Shown: positions 44,446 to 53,143 of the stretch, piece after piece
How positions within the stretch are numbered: the stretch's first letter is position 1
Layout of the letters: every line of letters begins with the position of its first letter
From: Amoebophilaceae bacterium
GTDB lineage: Bacteria > Bacteroidota > Bacteroidia > Cytophagales > Amoebophilaceae
Direction of reading: 5' to 3'
Assembly (NCBI GenBank): GCA_019744995.1
Contig: JAIETQ010000048.1
Coordinates: 1-53,143, forward strand
Length of the DNA: 53,143 bases
Made by a program: the position numbers and the translations under genes
Notes under the pieces: generated by a model
The model's input: only the letters and a program-made list of their open reading frames with translations
Told to the model about the DNA's origin: nothing
Database searches by the model: none

Positions 44446-45228
44446 TTAAATAGATGGTTGCTGAATAATGGATGAATTTTCGGCTTCGGATAATGATTTC
44501 AATTGTTTAGAAAACTGTTCCACATAGGTCTTCATTTTTTGCTTATCTGCTTCATTTGATGTTTCCATAGCTAAATTTCGATAACTTTTTACTAAAAGCG
44601 AAAGCACTTCTTTCTTCAACAAAGTGTCTGGGTATGTTTGTTGAAAAATTTTAAGGGTTACAACAGCTGCATGCCAATAACCTAACTGCATATAACTACA
44701 ACATGCTGCAAAATCTTTCCTCATAAGACGGCTTTGCAAACGTTGTAAAGCATCCTGTGCTTGTTCTATATAGGTACCTGTTGGGTAGGCAGTTAAATAA
44801 TAGGATATACAACGTATGGCATCATAAGTAACCTTTTGATCTAATCGTATATCAACATCTTTACAAGCCAAACTATACCCTCTCATAAATACCGCTTCTT
44901 CCGTTTGCAACGCACAAGGATATTTTTTTACATATCCATGAAACTGATCAGAGCTACTCAAGTAATCTTTGTTGTAAAACTTACAATAAGCTTGGTAAAA
45001 ATGCAATTCACCACCTTCTAATTTGTCATCAACCAGTGGCAGCAACTCCTCTATTAAGGCATTGGCTTTGGTATAACGCTTCTGCTGATACAAGTGAATG
45101 ATTTGTTTTTTTTTCTTTAAAAATAGGGAGGAGTGCACCACTTCTACAGGACTAGCCAACAAGGTAAGCCCATTCGATTGAAAGAAAATGATAACTAAAA
45201 AAAATATATAAGCAGCGCTAGGGTTCAT
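44446..45228 (-). CDS. bamD: Outer membrane assembly factor BamD-like protein
   Basis: The 260-residue product has TPR-like repeats (YTKANALIEELLP, GELHFYQAYCKFYNKDYLSSSDQFHGYVKKYP, EEAVFMRGYSLA, AVVTLKIFQQTYPDT) in the BamD/YfiO pattern. It would assist BamA in inserting outer membrane proteins. The N-terminus is a signal peptide (AAYIFFLVIIFFQSNG) but has no lipobox Cys, unlike normal BamD lipoproteins. It is followed by rpoZ. Confidence 0.88.
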   Translation of the reverse strand: MNPSAAYIFFLVIIFFQSNGLTLLASPVEVVHSSLFLKKKKQIIHLYQQKRYTKANALIEELLPLVDDKLEGGELHFYQAYCKFYNKDYLSSSDQFHGYVKKYPCALQTEEAVFMRGYSLACKDVDIRLDQKVTYDAIRCISYYLTAYPTGTYIEQAQDALQRLQSRLMRKDFAACCSYMQLGYWHAAVVTLKIFQQTYPDTLLKKEVLSLLVKSYRNLAMETSNEADKQKMKTYVEQFSKQLKSLSEAENSSIIQQPSI

Positions 45229-45273
45229 AAGCGTAAATTTTAAAATAAAAATTTTAATGGCTACATCAAAAAA

Positions 45274-46776
45274 CTAGGCTATATCGGCTGCCATCATCTC
45301 TTGTGTAGGCCGTTTGTCTCCATGCCAAACAAAATCAGTCAAGGTCATTTGATCTATATTTAGTTTTTCAGCAGGATAAAAAGTACCTATAGGTTTAGTA
45401 TTAAATTGCATAGATTCCAATACATTATCCGTCATAGTCACGTCTAGGTTACTACATTTAATGTAATTCATACCCACTAACTCTTTATTTTCAGCAAGTA
45501 TAAAATAGAGACTTTCACTATTACCCTCTATATGCATTTGTTGAATAACACCCTCTTTGAATGAAGCAACCATTTTATTTGCTTTAATTTGGTTATAGTT
45601 ACCCACTAAATCTTCTGCAACTATAAATAAGTTTTTACTCACACACATTTTAGCTTGCTCTTCTTCTTCTATAGATAAATATAAACCTTCGCCGGTAATT
45701 TGATACCCACTACACCAAATAATTGGCTTATCCTGTAACTCAATAACTTTCTTAGCGGAATTATACACTGCACCATCGGCTATACATTGTACATTTTTTT
45801 CATATAGTTTAACATTATGCAACGCATGAATTTCTCCTTGTTTAGTACCATCTTCTTCTACTTTTTGTGAAGCCTTAAAGCAATCTGCACGAAGATACAT
45901 CGTTGTATTATTAACTTCCTTAGTTAACAACGGATGACCCGTTATCTCTATTTTATCTGCTGCTTTAGCATAATTGGCGGTTTCACCTGTAATGGTGGCA
46001 GCATGGGTTTTCATCTCAAGCGATACATGGCCAATAGCTTTAAAATCTTGTAGATTAACTATTTCTAGCTGATCTGCTTGAAGTACCATATCTTTTGCAG
46101 TAAGTGTACCAAAATTAAATAGCAGCTGTTTTTTAGGTAAAAGGTAGCTACCTCCTTTTTGTGTGGTCAATACATTATCTTCTGAAACAATCTTAGTATC
46201 ACCTGTAAAAATTGCTTCTTCTCTCTTGGTATGGTAAGACAACTGATTCCCATAAAATGTAAAGGTAGGGTCTTTTAAGACAACCTCTTTGTTAAAGAAA
46301 ATCATTTTTTTCCCTCCATCATAAATACCAGAAACACTAGTTAAACTCATTTCGCCCTGTAATAACTTACCACCACCCAAGAACTCCCCTCTTTTTTTAG
46401 CCACATTATAGATGAGTTTTGAGGTATGAAAGGTCTGTTGATCGGACTGACATAGCACATTATCTGACAGTGTAGCCAGCTGTTTATCTGGATAATAGGT
46501 TAGCCGACCAGACTGAATGGTACTACCACTTTTATCTATTATCTTCACGTTACCACAGGCTTCTATAAGATTTTGATCCTCATACTTGCAAGCCTCATCT
46601 GCGGTTAATACCATGCCACTAGGCTGAAAAGTAAACACAACATCTCCTTTCAACTTTTTACAACTTTGACTACCTACCATAGTTGTTTCAAGCTGTTTGG
46701 CACTATAACTAACCGTACTTTGCTCAGCTAAAAGGGGTATAGCTATAATAATTGCTGCAATTACCTTTAATAGCAT
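45274..46776 (-). CDS. OstA/LptA-like periplasmic protein
   Basis: The 500-residue product has a signal peptide (LLKVIAAIIIAIPLLAEQS) and repeated OstA-type beta-jellyroll units: VVFTFQPSGMVLTADEACKYEDQNLIEACGNVKI, LTYYPDKQLATLSDNV, LEIVNLQDFKAIGHVSL. Proteins of this type bridge lipopolysaccharide or other lipids across the periplasm. It is longer than LptA and lacks the LptD barrel, as in Bacteroidota OstA-like proteins. It lies 45 bases upstream of bamD. Substrate is unknown. Confidence 0.85.
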   Translation of the reverse strand: MLLKVIAAIIIAIPLLAEQSTVSYSAKQLETTMVGSQSCKKLKGDVVFTFQPSGMVLTADEACKYEDQNLIEACGNVKIIDKSGSTIQSGRLTYYPDKQLATLSDNVLCQSDQQTFHTSKLIYNVAKKRGEFLGGGKLLQGEMSLTSVSGIYDGGKKMIFFNKEVVLKDPTFTFYGNQLSYHTKREEAIFTGDTKIVSEDNVLTTQKGGSYLLPKKQLLFNFGTLTAKDMVLQADQLEIVNLQDFKAIGHVSLEMKTHAATITGETANYAKAADKIEITGHPLLTKEVNNTTMYLRADCFKASQKVEEDGTKQGEIHALHNVKLYEKNVQCIADGAVYNSAKKVIELQDKPIIWCSGYQITGEGLYLSIEEEEQAKMCVSKNLFIVAEDLVGNYNQIKANKMVASFKEGVIQQMHIEGNSESLYFILAENKELVGMNYIKCSNLDVTMTDNVLESMQFNTKPIGTFYPAEKLNIDQMTLTDFVWHGDKRPTQEMMAADIA

Positions 46777-46792
46777 GGAACTTTTTAAAAAA

Positions 46793-48400
46793 TTATGTTA
46801 AACTAACTACTTCTTCAAATTCTTTATAACTTCCAGGAAATACCTTAACCTTTCCTTTATCAATATACCAAATTTTAGTAGCAACTTCTTGCACAAAGTT
46901 ACGATCATGGGATACAAATAAGCAAGTTCCTTCATATTGTTTCAATGCCTGTGCTAATGCATCAATAGAAAGAATATCTAAATGGTTGGTTGGTTCATCC
47001 AACAATAGGCAGTTAGCCTGAGATAAGAGCACTTTAGCTAAAGCAACCCGTGCTTTTTCTCCACCAGAAAGAATGCCTATTTTTTTAAACACATCATCTT
47101 TAGTAAATAGAAACATGCCAGCTATAGCACGTAATTCTTGTTCTGTACGTTCTGGGCCATTGTCACTGCACTGCTGCAATTCTTCCATAATAGTATGCGC
47201 TAAATCTAATGCTTCTAATTGATGTTGGGCATAAAATGCCATATCCACATTGGTTCCAAAAGTCCTTTGCTGTTTATCTGCTGTATCATGGCCAGCTATG
47301 ATACGCAATAGGGTGGTTTTTCCACGTCCATTGGCTCCAATTAAAGCAATTTTATCTCCTCGATCAATCTGTACCGTAGCCTCTTTTAAAATTTCTAGCG
47401 GACCATATGCTTTACTTATTTTCTCTATAACGGCAATAATTTTACTTGGATTTTGCTTAATGGTAAAGTTCAATTTTATGGTCTTACGCTTCAAAGAGGG
47501 AGATTCAACTTTTTCTATTTTTTCTAAAGACTTAATCCTAGATTGAACCAATTTAGCTTTACTCGCCTTGGCTCTAAATCGATCTATAAATTCTTGTGAA
47601 TGTTTTAACTGTTTTTGCTGATTGGTATAAGCATTCTGTAAAAGTTCTTCTTTTTTTGCTTTTTGTAATTCATAATCACTATAATTTCCTGTGTATACCA
47701 CAAATTTTTTCTGATCAATCTCTATAATTTTAGAGGTCGTAGCATCTAAAAAACGTCTATCATGAGAAACCAGAATAAAAGCGCTTTCATAATTTCTCAA
47801 ATATTCTTCTACCCATTTAATAGAAACCAAATCTAAGTGGTTGGTGGGCTCATCCAATATCAACAAAGAGGGTTGCTGCAAAAGTAGTTTGGCAAACATC
47901 ACACGCATACGCCATCCTCCGGAATATTCAGAAAGTCCACGGTCTAAATCTTTGGTAGTAAACCCCATCCCTTCTAACATAGCCTCTGTTTTGGATTGAA
48001 TTTCATACCCCCCCATTCTTTCGAAATTTTCTTGCAAGGTTGACAATTGCGTAAGCAAATCATCGGTATAATTTACCTCCATCTCACGACATAAGTTTTC
48101 GATCTTTTTCTGAGTAACTAATACCGCATCAAAGGCTTGCATAGCTACATTTCGAATACTGTCATCGGAATGATAGGAGAGTAGATCCTGATTTAAAAAC
48201 CCTATTGAGCATTCTTTTTCTTTGGTAATTTTACCCTCATCCGGCTTAAGATGTCCTGTAATAATGTTCAATACAGTAGATTTTCCAGCCCCATTAGGAC
48301 CAATTAATCCAATTTTATCTTTTGAATTAATATGAAGAGAAGCTGCATCGTATAAAGTTCTTTTGCCTAAATGATAGGTAAGGTCGCTAATGGTAATCAT
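46793..48400 (-). CDS. ABC-F family ATPase (translation factor type)
   Basis: The 535-residue product has two ABC domains without membrane segments. Walker A sequences are GPNGAGKST and GANGRGKTT; signatures are YSGGWRMR and LSGGEKARVALAKVL; both Walker B read LLLDEPTNHLD/LILDEPTNHLD. A charged linker (about 240-320) lies between. ABC-F proteins act on the ribosome. It is closest to the YbiT/Uup kind by linker and length, but the subtype is uncertain. First gene of the minus-strand run to 43435. Confidence 0.93.
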   Translation of the reverse strand: MITISDLTYHLGKRTLYDAASLHINSKDKIGLIGPNGAGKSTVLNIITGHLKPDEGKITKEKECSIGFLNQDLLSYHSDDSIRNVAMQAFDAVLVTQKKIENLCREMEVNYTDDLLTQLSTLQENFERMGGYEIQSKTEAMLEGMGFTTKDLDRGLSEYSGGWRMRVMFAKLLLQQPSLLILDEPTNHLDLVSIKWVEEYLRNYESAFILVSHDRRFLDATTSKIIEIDQKKFVVYTGNYSDYELQKAKKEELLQNAYTNQQKQLKHSQEFIDRFRAKASKAKLVQSRIKSLEKIEKVESPSLKRKTIKLNFTIKQNPSKIIAVIEKISKAYGPLEILKEATVQIDRGDKIALIGANGRGKTTLLRIIAGHDTADKQQRTFGTNVDMAFYAQHQLEALDLAHTIMEELQQCSDNGPERTEQELRAIAGMFLFTKDDVFKKIGILSGGEKARVALAKVLLSQANCLLLDEPTNHLDILSIDALAQALKQYEGTCLFVSHDRNFVQEVATKIWYIDKGKVKVFPGSYKEFEEVVSLT

Positions 48401-48581
48401 GAAATTTTACGCTTTGGTTTTCAACCATGTAGAATAAGACTATATGGAATTGTAAATATACCACTTTTTCCTTAAATAGGGAAAACAGCAAGGAAGAGGC
48501 TTGGACATTATGCCAACCATTTTGAATTTATTTAATTTTTTAATACCATGCAATTAAAAGAGATCTCTTAAACAATTAATA

Positions 48582-49451
48582 ATGGAAAAAGAATCAACAG
48601 ATGAAGGGGTTACCATAACCCAACGGCCAAGTTGGCTAAGAACAAAATTACCTACTAATAAACATTACCTAGCGGTACGAGATATAGTAGACAAACACCA
48701 ATTACATACCATTTGTACCAGTGGGAATTGTCCAAATATGGGAGAATGTTGGGGAGCAGGTACTGCTACTTTTATGATCTTAGGAAATGTTTGCACACGT
48801 AGTTGTTCTTTTTGTGCAGTAGCTACAGGACGGCCCACTGTTTACGATAAAGAGGAACCTAAACGCGTAGCCCAAGCCATCCACTTGATGGGTGTCAAGC
48901 ATGCCGTACTTACTTCTGTAAATCGAGATGAACTTAAAGACCGCGGGGCAGAAATTTGGTACCAAACCGTTATAGAAACAAAAAATTTAAGCCCCTATAT
49001 CACCATAGAAACCTTAATACCAGATGTAAAAGCTACCTGGTGGGCCTTAGAAAGAATGATTAGCGCTGGTCAAGAGGTAGTCTCTCACAATATGGAAACT
49101 GTAGAACGACTCTATAGAGCAGTACGTCCACAGGCCAATTATGCCAGAAGTTTGGAGCAACTTAAACGGATTAAAGCCTATGGCAAAAGATCCAAATCAG
49201 GCATTATGCTAGGACTAGGAGAAACCGATGAAGAAGTTTATAAGCTTATGGACGATTTACGTGCCAACGAGCTGGATGTTTTAACATTAGGTCAATACCT
49301 CCAACCTACCCAAAAACATATGAAAGTGGCCTCTTTTGTACATCCAGATAAATTTGCACACTTTAAAGAAGAAGGATTAAAAAGAGGATTTTCTTATGTA
49401 GAATCTGGTCCATTGGTACGCTCTTCTTACCATGCAGAAAAGCATATTTAA
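48582..49451 (+). CDS. lipA: Lipoyl synthase
   Basis: This 289-residue radical SAM enzyme inserts sulfur into octanoyl groups on lipoyl domains. The auxiliary cluster cysteines are in [24 protein letters not shown] and the SAM cluster in [10 protein letters not shown]. The C-terminal RSSYHAE supplies the serine ligand. It implies lipoate-dependent dehydrogenase complexes are kept. Divergent from the ABC-F gene. Confidence 0.97.
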   Translation: MEKESTDEGVTITQRPSWLRTKLPTNKHYLAVRDIVDKHQLHTICTSGNCPNMGECWGAGTATFMILGNVCTRSCSFCAVATGRPTVYDKEEPKRVAQAIHLMGVKHAVLTSVNRDELKDRGAEIWYQTVIETKNLSPYITIETLIPDVKATWWALERMISAGQEVVSHNMETVERLYRAVRPQANYARSLEQLKRIKAYGKRSKSGIMLGLGETDEEVYKLMDDLRANELDVLTLGQYLQPTQKHMKVASFVHPDKFAHFKEEGLKRGFSYVESGPLVRSSYHAEKHI

Positions 49452-49490
49452 AATGAGATAAAACGGTAATTTAAGAGCAAACAACATTGG

Positions 49491-49943
49491 ATGAAAACAA
49501 CATTGGATGATCTGTTTATGTCATTAGCGGTTCAGTTAACCCAATATTCACATTGTGTTAAAAAGCAAGTAGCGGCTGTATTAACTAAAGATAGAAACAT
49601 TCTTGCTACAGGATACAATGGGCCACCAGTTGGTACCTATAATTGTAACGAATTATGGCCTAAAACCGGTTGTCCTAGAAGTTTACAAGGAAATTGCTCG
49701 TTGGCTATTCATGCGGAACAACAGGTAATCATGTATGCCTTGATGCACCAGGTTGCTACAAAAGGTACAACGCTATATACGACACTTTCTCCCTGTTTGC
49801 CTTGTGCCCGTATTATTTTTGGCGCAGGTATTCAAAAAGTCATCTATAAAGAATCTTATGCCAATTATAAGGGTTTAATAGAAGAAGAAGGGTTAAACTT
49901 TTTAGATGAATTTGGAGTTATTACAGCACAGTATAAAAAGTAG
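49491..49943 (+). CDS. Deoxycytidylate (dCMP) deaminase family protein
   Basis: The 150-residue zinc deaminase has the sites IHAEQQVI (His74, Glu76) and LSPCLPCARII (Cys102, Cys105), with the dCMP-type GYNGPPVGTYNCNE segment. It makes dUMP for thymidylate synthesis. ComE-type annotation in relatives refers to the same fold. It starts 39 bases after lipA and ends just before the candidate origin. Confidence 0.92.
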   Translation: MKTTLDDLFMSLAVQLTQYSHCVKKQVAAVLTKDRNILATGYNGPPVGTYNCNELWPKTGCPRSLQGNCSLAIHAEQQVIMYALMHQVATKGTTLYTTLSPCLPCARIIFGAGIQKVIYKESYANYKGLIEEEGLNFLDEFGVITAQYKK

Positions 49944-49949
49944 GCCTGT

Positions 49950-50327
49950 TGTGTATAAATGCTATAGTTATCCACAAATAACCTACATAAACCGTTTCAT
50001 ACACGCTATGTTATTAACAACATAGCATGTATGAAGTACTTTTTGGACCATTGTAACCATGTTATACACAATATGGTTAGTAATATACCTATAAAATGTA
50101 GATATCTTTTTATTTATTTAGGAGTAACTCAATAGGTCTTTTAAAAAACAAAAATAACTCACTACCAGTTATTTAAATATTATATTTTATACATTACTGT
50201 ATAGGAAATAGTCTATATATACCCTGTTTACTTAAGATTTTCCACATGTTAACATCCTAATAAACTTAAATAAATATTTAATTAACTTATATTTAATATT
50301 TATAAGTGTGCATGAATAAGTGGATAA
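49950..50327. other. Candidate chromosomal replication origin (oriC)
   Basis: This AT-rich spacer holds three perfect DnaA boxes (TTATNCACA): minus strand at 49950-49958, plus strand TTATCCACA at 49968-49976, and plus strand TTATACACA at 50062-50070. One-mismatch boxes lie at 50238-50246 (TTTTCCACA) and 50319-50327 (minus). A very AT-rich stretch at 50250-50305 could be the unwinding element. By my rough hand count, plus-strand recG (51241-51480) has more G than C (about 61 to 41), while lipA (48841-49080) is about even, a change in skew across the spacer. dnaA is not adjacent, which is usual in Bacteroidota. Confidence 0.5.
49996..50035. terminator. Long hairpin after the dCMP deaminase gene
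   Basis: TTCATACACGCTATGTT and AACATAGCATGTATGAA form a 17-base stem with one mismatch and a six-base loop, followed by GTACTTTTT. It may be the terminator of lipA-deaminase or a structural element of the candidate origin. Confidence 0.6.
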
Positions 50328-52455
50328 CCCAATGCGTATGGATCATATGGATCATTTTTTCTCTAAAAACATAGCATTAATTCCAGGTATTGAACCAGAT
50401 AAGATACAACTCCTCGGTGAGGAGCTTAGTATATATACCTATGAGGATTTATTGAGGTATTATCCTTTTCGCTATGAAGAAAGAACACACCGTGTTCTGA
50501 TTACTCATTTAGGAACTACAACCGCTAACGTAACATTGCAAGGTTATATTACCAAACTCCAAAAAATTGGAGGTGCAAAAAAAAGATTAGTAGCTCTTTT
50601 TCAGGATGAGACAGGTAAAGCAGATCTTATATGGTTTCAAAATTTTTCTTGGATCATAAAAAAATTACAACCCAATACCTTGTACAAAATTTGGGGTAAG
50701 CCTACTTTTACAGCCCCCAATCAGCTACAGTTTATCCACCCTGAAATAACTGTTCTTGTTGATAAAAATGTGGATAAAAACCAGGATAGACCTTCTTGGT
50801 TTCCGCTCTACCATACAACAGATAATCTAAAAAAAAATAAATTAGATAGCAAAGGTATTGCTGCTCTACAAAAAAAAATAGTAACCCAACTGCAATTAAC
50901 GACTATAACAGAAACATTACCAGCTTATTTGTTAACTACTTATAGATTAATCTCTTTAAAAGAAGCCTTTAAATACATTCACTTTCCTATGAATCAGGAA
51001 AGTTTACATCAATCTAGAAGGAGGCTCAAGTTTGAAGAGTTATTTTATATTCAACTTAGGTTGTTTAAGATGAAACAAATCCGTTTAGAAAAGCAAGCAA
51101 GTAAAGTGTTTAAAAATTTATGGTTGTTTAACGAATTTTACAAAAAACACCTACCTTTTTCCTTAACAGATGATCAGAAAAAAGTAGTTAGGGATATTTA
51201 CCGTGATTTACATACTGGCCATCAAATGGATAGGCTTTTGCAAGGTGATGTTGGAAGTGGAAAGACAATCGTTGCTTTTTTGGCCATGCTCATTGTTGTG
51301 GCTGATGGTGGCCAAGTAGCCATTATGGCACCTACTGAAATTTTAGCCAAACAACATTACTTACGTTTTTGTAGTTTTGCCGAACCGTTAAATCTTCGCA
51401 TTGCTTTGCTTACTGGTAGTACTAAGAAAAAAGAGCGGGTGCATATGTTGTATCAGCTCAAGGCGGGGCTATTGCATATTATTGTGGGAACACATGCTTT
51501 ACTGAATGATGAAGTTGCTTTTAAAGAGTTGGCTTTTTTTGTTATAGATGAGCAACACCGTTTTGGTGTAGCACAACGAGCGGGTCTTTTGACCAAAAAT
51601 AAATGCTACTTTCCTCATATCTTAATTATGACGGCTACACCTATTCCGCGGACTTTAGCGATGACTTTTTATGGGGATTTAGCTATTTCTACGATTTATC
51701 AGCTACCTGAAGGTAGACTCCCTATACAAACCCAACATTATTATGAAAAAGCTCGTTTAAGGGTTTTTAAATTTTTAAGCCAGCAATTGGCATTAGGTAG
51801 ACAAGTCTATATGGTTTATCCCTTTATTGAGGAATCTGCTCTGTTGGATTACCATAATCTTTTGGCTGGTTATGAAAGTGTTACGAGGGCTTTTCCAGCT
51901 GTATCCATTGGAATTATTCATGGTAAGATGGACTATGCTTCTAAGGATTTAGAAATGAGGCGTTTTGAAAAAAATGAAACCAGTATCCTAGTCTCTACAA
52001 CGGTCATAGAAGTTGGCATTAATGTTCCTAATGCTACAGTGATGGTTATAGAAAGTGCGGAGCGATTTGGTTTATCACAAATGCATCAATTGCGTGGAAG
52101 AATAGGTCGTGGCAGTGCACAATCTTATTGTATATTGATGACGGGTTATCAATTAAACAAGGTGAGTAAAGCGCGTATAGAGACGATGGTTAAGACTACC
52201 AATGGATTTGAAATAGCAGAATTAGATTTAAAACTTCGGGGTCCAGGTGACTTAATGGGGTTGAAACAGAGTGGTGCATTAGATTTAAAAATAGCTGATT
52301 TAACTACAGATGCTAACATTTTAGAGGAGGCTCGTGCATCTGCAAAAGGTATTATAGAAAAAGATCCTAATTTTCAATCTCCATCTAACTTGGTTATTCA
52401 TGAGGAATATCATAGATTACTTCACGTAAAGGGTAGTTGGAGTAGGATAGGTTAG
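50320..52455 (+). CDS. recG: ATP-dependent DNA helicase RecG
   Basis: The product is up to 711 residues and reverses stalled forks and branch-migrates junctions. It has an N-terminal wedge (OB) domain (LRYYPFRYEERT, ANVTLQGYITKLQ), then helicase motifs GDVGSGKTIVAFLAM (I), MAPTEILAKQHYLRF (Ia), VIDEQHRFGVAQR (II), MTATPIPRTLAMTFYGDL (III), TTVIEVGINVPNATVMVIE and QLRGRIGRG (VI). The start could be GTG at 50320 or ATG at 50332, 50338 or 50347; a DnaA-like box overlaps the first. Its 3' end overlaps cutA by 62 bases, and two segments of it recur at 52903-52997. Confidence 0.96.
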   Translation: MDNPMRMDHMDHFFSKNIALIPGIEPDKIQLLGEELSIYTYEDLLRYYPFRYEERTHRVLITHLGTTTANVTLQGYITKLQKIGGAKKRLVALFQDETGKADLIWFQNFSWIIKKLQPNTLYKIWGKPTFTAPNQLQFIHPEITVLVDKNVDKNQDRPSWFPLYHTTDNLKKNKLDSKGIAALQKKIVTQLQLTTITETLPAYLLTTYRLISLKEAFKYIHFPMNQESLHQSRRRLKFEELFYIQLRLFKMKQIRLEKQASKVFKNLWLFNEFYKKHLPFSLTDDQKKVVRDIYRDLHTGHQMDRLLQGDVGSGKTIVAFLAMLIVVADGGQVAIMAPTEILAKQHYLRFCSFAEPLNLRIALLTGSTKKKERVHMLYQLKAGLLHIIVGTHALLNDEVAFKELAFFVIDEQHRFGVAQRAGLLTKNKCYFPHILIMTATPIPRTLAMTFYGDLAISTIYQLPEGRLPIQTQHYYEKARLRVFKFLSQQLALGRQVYMVYPFIEESALLDYHNLLAGYESVTRAFPAVSIGIIHGKMDYASKDLEMRRFEKNETSILVSTTVIEVGINVPNATVMVIESAERFGLSQMHQLRGRIGRGSAQSYCILMTGYQLNKVSKARIETMVKTTNGFEIAELDLKLRGPGDLMGLKQSGALDLKIADLTTDANILEEARASAKGIIEKDPNFQSPSNLVIHEEYHRLLHVKGSWSRIG

Positions 52456-52762
52456 GTATTTCTGTTTCATTTATAAGCCATGACACATAATCAGAATTGC
52501 CATGGACAATATCTACTTGAGAAATTTCTGGTATAGCATAATTGCAATTATTTTTAATATAATGCTGAATAGCATTAAAATGTTTGGATTGTGTTTTTAA
52601 AATAACTTTTACCTCCTTTCCTTCTTCTATATTATCTTTCCATCGATATACAGATGCTATAGGAAAAATATTGGCACATGCTATTAAACGTTGACTTAGT
52701 AAGCTTTTTGAAACTTTTTTCGCTTCTATATTATCTGAACAAGTCCAGAAAATATAAATCAT
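52394..52762 (-). CDS. cutA: CutA-type divalent ion tolerance protein
   Basis: The product is about 122 residues from the ATG at 52762 (MIYIFWTCSD). CutA pattern: AKKVSKSLLSQRLIACANIFPIASVYRWKDNIEEGKEVKVILKT and PEISQVDIVHGNSDYVSWL. It forms trimers; a role in copper tolerance is named in E. coli but uncertain. The frame is open to 52918 but that part is not family-like. Its last 20 codons, beyond the usual family end, are antisense to the recG tail, suggesting its native stop was lost when the region was rearranged. Confidence 0.85.
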   Translation of the reverse strand: MIYIFWTCSDNIEAKKVSKSLLSQRLIACANIFPIASVYRWKDNIEEGKEVKVILKTQSKHFNAIQHYIKNNCNYAIPEISQVDIVHGNSDYVSWLINETEIPNLSYSNYPLREVIYDIPHE

Positions 52763-52902
52763 AGTACTTTTTACTTGATTTATCGTCGATGATTTTAAGC
52801 AAGACTTCATCGTTTCTTTTGCATTCATATTTAAATTATTGCTTTTATGACATCCTGCATCCCACTCTATGTCTTTAACATATAAAAAAATACTTAATAA
52901 AC

Positions 52903-52997
52903 CTGAAATTTTCGCCAAACAACATTATCTACGTTTTTGTAGTTTTAACTTGGTTATTCATGAGGAATATCATAGATTACTTCACGTAAAGGGTAGT
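52903..52997 (+). pseudogene. recG remnant (internally deleted duplicate)
   Basis: Bases 52903-52946 match recG 51335-51378 (three mismatches), and 52947-52997 match recG 52387-52437 exactly. The roughly 1 kb between is missing. It is in the same orientation as recG and lies beyond cutA, as expected for a decayed tandem duplicate. The rest of 52763-53143 is AT-rich spacer plus the repeat at its end. Confidence 0.9.
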
Positions 52998-53056
52998 AAT
53001 ATCTTTACCCATAAGTTGTAACAAACTGTTTATGTAAATAATTAAAAAAATGCCAC

Positions 53057-53143
53057 TACGCGACTAGAGCAAAAAGCGCCTAAAAAAATTTGTAAGAAAA
53101 TCTGATCAGAGCCAGCTATTGAGCTCCGCAGGAGCGACCTCAG
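53057..53143 (-). repeat. Palindromic repeat, copy 4 (inverted, cut by window end)
   Basis: TACGCGACT, AGCAAAAAGCGCCTAAAAAAA, TCTGATCAGAGCCAGCT and GAGCTCC...GGAGCGACCTCAG are the reverse complement of the right two-thirds of copies 1-3. The other arm lies beyond the window. Confidence 0.85.

Noticed and set aside
52763-52918. N-terminal extension of cutA to 52918
   Set aside because: The extra 52 residues do not resemble CutA and run into the recG remnant; the ATG at 52762 fits the family start.
1-53143. CRISPR arrays, tRNA and rRNA genes
   Set aside because: No regularly spaced repeats, no tRNA T-loop/acceptor patterns and no rRNA signatures were recognised by eye; the GGTTCGA at about 26000 is part of RNase P RNA.

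Overview
The window looks like part of the chromosome of a host-dependent Bacteroidota bacterium of the Amoebophilaceae type (Candidatus Cardinium or Amoebophilus relatives). Four things point there: an ATP/ADP translocase of the energy-parasite family (32361-33866), a Bacteroidota-style GyrA with an acidic tail, the bamD-rpoZ pair and S6-S18-L9 operon, and an AT-rich genome with many decayed genes, gene-fragment duplications and palindromic repeats. The genus is inferred from gene content; no marker RNA other than rnpB is present. No tRNA, rRNA or CRISPR array was recognised.

Layout. 1-1060: apparent 3' end of a group II intron, two direct copies of a palindromic repeat, and a glutathione peroxidase-like gene between them. 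1062-5215 (minus): MlaF/MlaE-like lipid transporter and gyrA. 5378-15687: a fused sodium:solute symporter/sensor/HD protein, adk, a TPR protein, another palindromic repeat, a broken lipoprotein gene, then a second symporter/sensor/HD unit on the minus strand, cut in two by one in-frame TGA. 15.9-24.2 kb: an Rpn-type nuclease with an in-frame stop, murD, accA, a proline-rich lipoprotein with three PPxY motifs, ruvB, an M50 peptidase, a lipoprotein and the S6-S18-L9 operon. 24.5-32.3 kb: lepB, RNase P RNA, proS, a LolC/E-like permease broken at an A9 run, a frameshifted secreted protein, uppS and hflX. 32.4-40.5 kb: tlc, peroxiredoxin, a DUF3127 protein, a metal-ABC permease, hisS, yidC, ruvA. 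40.5-43.4 kb: a degraded accessory patch with gene-fragment duplications, an IS256-type transposase remnant, an inverted repeat and a CPBP protease. 43.4-49.9 kb: envelope genes (DUF4292, bamD, OstA-like) with rpoZ, an ABC-F protein, lipA and a dCMP deaminase. 49.95-50.33 kb: an AT-rich spacer with DnaA boxes that could be oriC. 50.3-53.1 kb: recG, cutA, a recG remnant and the inverted end of another palindromic repeat.

The most unusual content is the pair of symporter + degenerate histidine-kinase-like + RelA/SpoT-type HD proteins around adk. One HD domain keeps the residues of (p)ppGpp hydrolases; the other has lost them. The architecture suggests a membrane sensor coupling solute or ion transport to alarmone breakdown. 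A second host-related candidate is the PPxY lipoprotein, which resembles ligands of eukaryotic WW domains. Several genes (14008, 16710, 27768, 29.53-29.57 kb, 11.95 kb) carry a single stop or frameshift, which suggests ongoing decay, recoding or transcriptional slippage, or sequence errors.
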